Made by a program: the position numbers and the translations under genes | Shown: positions 6,385 through 8,023 of the stretch, in pieces | Position numbering within the stretch: position 1 is the first letter of the stretch | How the letters are laid out: every line of letters starts with the position of its first letter | Notes under the pieces: generated by a model | Seen by the model: the letters and a program-made list of their open reading frames with translations, nothing else | Told to the model about the DNA's origin: nothing | Database searches by the model: none | Source of the DNA: Psychrobacter sp. UBA5136 | GTDB taxonomy: Bacteria > Pseudomonadota > Gammaproteobacteria > Pseudomonadales > Moraxellaceae | Length of the DNA stretch: 8,023 nt | Assembly (NCBI RefSeq): GCF_002414005.1 | Contig: NZ_DHYG01000041.1 | Coordinates: 1 to 8,023, forward strand | Direction: 5' to 3'

Positions 6385-7194
6385 ATGTTTAAATCATCAG
6401 CGCTATCGAAACCGTTGACGCGCACTGTCAGCGCATTGACCGCCACTGCCCTATTTAGCGTCGCCAGCATCTCTAATGCCGGACTGTTTAAAAACAACTT
6501 ACCGACTGATAAAGATGCCATTTTAAGCGTCGGCGTCAACGTCATGGCAGTCAAGTCAGCTTATGATTTGGAAGACAGCACCGACATAAAAGTATTGCCG
6601 GGTGTGTTTTATGATAACAACAGAATCTATGCACGCGGTGCGCAAGCTGGCGCTTATATCATCAATGATGGCACCAATCAGCTAGCGGCTTATGCGCAGC
6701 TCGATGGCAGTGAGTTCGACCCTGACGATGCAACTGGCGCGCTGCAAGGTCTTGATGAGCGTAAAGCCTCAGCCGCTGCCGGTCTATCTTATCTGCGCCG
6801 TACGCCTGTTGGTGGTTTTCGTCTACAAGTCGCGACTGACGTGTTAGATAAAAGTGGCGGCAATACGGCGCGCTTGACCTATCTTGCCAAAATCACTAAA
6901 GATAAGCTGACCGTCTATCCAAGCATTGGCTTTGAGTACCATGATGCCGACTACAATAACTATTATTATGGCGTTAGTGCGCAAGAGGCAGCGAAGACAG
7001 GCGTCGCTGCTTATGAGTCAAATAATAGCTTAAACCCTTATATTAATATTAGTGCTAACTATGACTTTAATGAGCGCTGGGCAGGATTTGCCAATCAAAG
7101 CTTAAGCTATCTACCAAATGAACAATACGATAGTCCAATGGTTGACTCGCGGACGGATGCCACGACGACGTTAGGGTTGTTGTATAAGTTCTAG
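6385..7194 (+). CDS. MipA/OmpV family outer-membrane protein
   Basis: Secreted beta-barrel protein of the MipA/OmpV family. Members include E. coli MipA, which links the murein hydrolase MltA with PBP1B, and Vibrio OmpV. Residues 1-32 are a Sec signal peptide with K3, K9 and R13, a hydrophobic core (VSALTATALFSVASI) and a cleavage site after SNA (30-32). The mature part has alternating strands, the family motif NYYYGVSAQEAAKTG (192-206), then YESNNSLNPYINISANYDFNERWAGF, the segment YLPNEQYDSPMVDSRTD (242-258) and a C-terminal F269 typical of BAM-assembled barrels. At 269 residues it is near the family norm. The ATG at 6385 has GAGAG (6374-6378) 6 bases upstream. mtgA elsewhere in the window is also a murein gene, but that is no proof of a shared role. 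Porin-like or scaffold function cannot be separated from sequence. Confidence 0.92.
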   Translation: MFKSSALSKPLTRTVSALTATALFSVASISNAGLFKNNLPTDKDAILSVGVNVMAVKSAYDLEDSTDIKVLPGVFYDNNRIYARGAQAGAYIINDGTNQLAAYAQLDGSEFDPDDATGALQGLDERKASAAAGLSYLRRTPVGGFRLQVATDVLDKSGGNTARLTYLAKITKDKLTVYPSIGFEYHDADYNNYYYGVSAQEAAKTGVAAYESNNSLNPYINISANYDFNERWAGFANQSLSYLPNEQYDSPMVDSRTDATTTLGLLYKF

Positions 7195-7213
7195 AGTTTT
7201 AGAAAGGTGATAG

Positions 7214-7245
7214 AAAAAGCCGAGCATTTTGCTTGGCTTTTTTTT
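7214..7245. terminator. Bidirectional intrinsic terminator between the MipA/OmpV gene and higA
   Basis: AAAAAGCCGAGC (7214-7225) pairs with GCTTGGCTTTTT (7231-7242) as a 12-base stem with one G-U pair and an ATTTT loop, followed by T's to 7245. It ends the plus-strand MipA/OmpV transcript 20 bases after its stop. The A-run on the left makes it usable on the minus strand too, about 50 bases past the higA stop, so the two converging units probably share it. Confidence 0.88.
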
Positions 7246-7295
7246 GTTTTGAAATGAGCTGAATTGCAGGGTATCACATTGTGCACTAATAAATA

Positions 7296-7595
7296 TTAAG
7301 CATATTCAATAGGTTCAATACCATCTAAGAAGTCCAAGTCACCCGTCTCGACCAAACGTAGCTCATAAGTGGATTGTAGGTTCAGCCAAAACTGAGCGCT
7401 ACCATCAAAGTACTTAGCTAAACGCAAAGCTGTATCTGCTGTTATACCTCGCTTCTCACGTACAATTTCGTTAATACGTGCAGGAGTAACGCCAAGTTTA
7501 TTTGCTAGGCTATTTGCACTCATATCGAGCGGTTCAAGAAAATCTTCTCGTAATACTTCGCCAGGATGAATTGGACGCATACCGTTTTTAGTCAT
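7296..7595 (-). CDS. higA: HigA family antitoxin (XRE-type DNA-binding protein)
   Basis: Antitoxin of a type II toxin-antitoxin pair; it should bind and neutralise the HigB toxin and repress the shared promoter. At 99 residues it has the usual HigA length. The N-terminal RPIHPGEVLREDFLEPL (7-23) is the family hallmark. A helix-turn-helix follows, MSANSLANKLGVTPARINEIVREKRGITADTALRLAKYF (25-63), with the recognition helix near 37-47. The region after it, GSAQFWLNLQSTYELRLVE (65-83), is also typical. The ATG at 7595 has GAGAGA upstream. It lies 38 bases after higB on the same strand, in the toxin-first order normal for higBA. An XRE regulator with no toxin role is less likely given this neighbour. 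Confidence 0.94.
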   Translation of the reverse strand: MTKNGMRPIHPGEVLREDFLEPLDMSANSLANKLGVTPARINEIVREKRGITADTALRLAKYFDGSAQFWLNLQSTYELRLVETGDLDFLDGIEPIEYA

Positions 7596-7633
7596 GAGTT
7601 TCTCTCTATCTCTTATTGTTGCTAGATTCTAGA

Positions 7634-7912
7634 TTAATGATAATCGATAATTTCTACATCTGTAGCGCCGTGCTCTGTCCAAAAAAAGCATAGTCGCCAC
7701 TGCGAATTAATGCGAATGCTATGCTGACCTTCTCTGTCACCATGCAAAGCTTCTAGTCGGTTACCGGGTGGTGCTTTTAAGTCTTCAAGCATAGTTGCAC
7801 TATCTAACAGTAGTAATTTACGCTCTGCAACGTTTTTAATGGCAGACCAACGCTTTGTTTTTCCAGTAGAAAAAAGAGTTTGAGTGTCACTACATTTGAA
7901 ATTAACGATCAT
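7634..7912 (-). CDS. higB: HigB family toxin (RelE-superfamily mRNA endonuclease)
   Basis: Toxin of the higBA module; the family cuts mRNA on the translating ribosome. At 92 residues it is the expected size. Family features are MIVNFKCSDTQTLFSTGK at the N-terminus, RLEALHGDREGQHSIRINSQWRLCFFW (52-78) with the conserved basic/aromatic core R73 in WRLCF, and the C-terminal IIDYH (88-92). The APPGNRLEALHGDR segment matches the usual PGxRLHxLKGDR pattern, with H57 in place. No disruption is seen, so it should be functional. The ATG at 7912 has a weak GAG-type Shine-Dalgarno. It is first in the operon, with promoter and operator directly upstream. Confidence 0.93.
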   Translation of the reverse strand: MIVNFKCSDTQTLFSTGKTKRWSAIKNVAERKLLLLDSATMLEDLKAPPGNRLEALHGDREGQHSIRINSQWRLCFFWTEHGATDVEIIDYH

Positions 7913-7968
7913 ATAAGTCTCAATACCCTTTATTTATGTTTTTAAAATAAGTTGTAGTGCTATTTCTT

Positions 7969-7997
7969 ATAGTATATCGATAATCGATAAACATCAA
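7969..7997 (-). promoter_or_regulatory. Candidate higBA promoter
   Basis: Read on the minus strand, TTGATG (7997-7992) is a -35 with four of six consensus matches. It is followed after 17 bases by TACTAT (7974-7969), or after 15 bases by the better-matching TATACT (7976-7971). Transcription would begin near 7962, leaving a leader of about 50 bases before higB. The spacer is filled by a perfect dyad, which strengthens the case for a regulated promoter here. Confidence 0.55.
7975..7989. promoter_or_regulatory. Candidate HigA operator (15-base dyad)
   Basis: TATCGAT-A-ATCGATA is a perfect inverted repeat with one central base, lying between the -35 and -10 of the higBA promoter. HigA-type antitoxins bind short AT-rich dyads at their own promoter and block RNA polymerase, so this is the expected operator. 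That HigA binds here is inference from position and symmetry. Confidence 0.55.
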
Positions 7998-8023
7998 TAA
8001 AGATAACCCCAGTTCGGGATAAG

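Noticed and set aside
1..8023. CRISPR arrays, rRNA or tRNA genes, complete insertion sequences
   Set aside because: No regularly spaced repeats, no full tRNA or rRNA sequence and no transposase-like reading frame were found on either strand.

Overview
The window looks like chromosomal DNA of a gammaproteobacterium of the Moraxellaceae, most likely Psychrobacter. I infer this from protein style (the PPK1, the MipA/OmpV protein, the LldD-like oxidase), moderate GC coding DNA and AT-rich intergenic DNA. No 16S or other marker gene is present, so the genus is only a guess.

Left part (1-3395). The first 183 bases are open in frame 1 and may be the last 60 codons of a plus-strand gene that starts outside the window. 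A strong two-way hairpin terminator (230-280) separates this from two minus-strand genes: mtgA (monofunctional peptidoglycan glycosyltransferase, 3395 to 2709) and then ppk1 (polyphosphate kinase, 2617 to 356). ppk1 has an acidic N-terminal extension and two possible starts, each with its own Shine-Dalgarno sequence.

Middle (3396-7194). An AT-rich divergent region is followed by four plus-strand genes. They encode a small glutaredoxin-like CxxC protein, an FMN-dependent L-lactate/alpha-hydroxy-acid dehydrogenase (lldD-like, 37 bases downstream, perhaps the same transcript), a rhomboid intramembrane protease with a long polar linker and an extra C-terminal membrane helix, and a secreted MipA/OmpV outer-membrane protein. 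Candidate sigma-70 promoters precede the rhomboid gene and the MipA/OmpV gene. A second two-way terminator (7214-7245) closes this block.

Right part (7296-8023). A type II toxin-antitoxin module of higBA type lies on the minus strand, toxin first. Its likely promoter carries a perfect 15-base dyad inside the spacer between -35 and -10, the expected place for an autorepressor to bind. Twelve bases of this dyad region recur at the 3' end of higB.

Functionally the window mixes envelope genes (mtgA, rhomboid, MipA/OmpV), phosphate/energy storage (ppk1), lactate oxidation and an accessory toxin-antitoxin pair. Every well-supported gene belongs to a known family. I did not find a convincing undescribed system; the best leads are the higBA operator arrangement, the ppk1 N-terminus and the unidentified left-edge reading frame.
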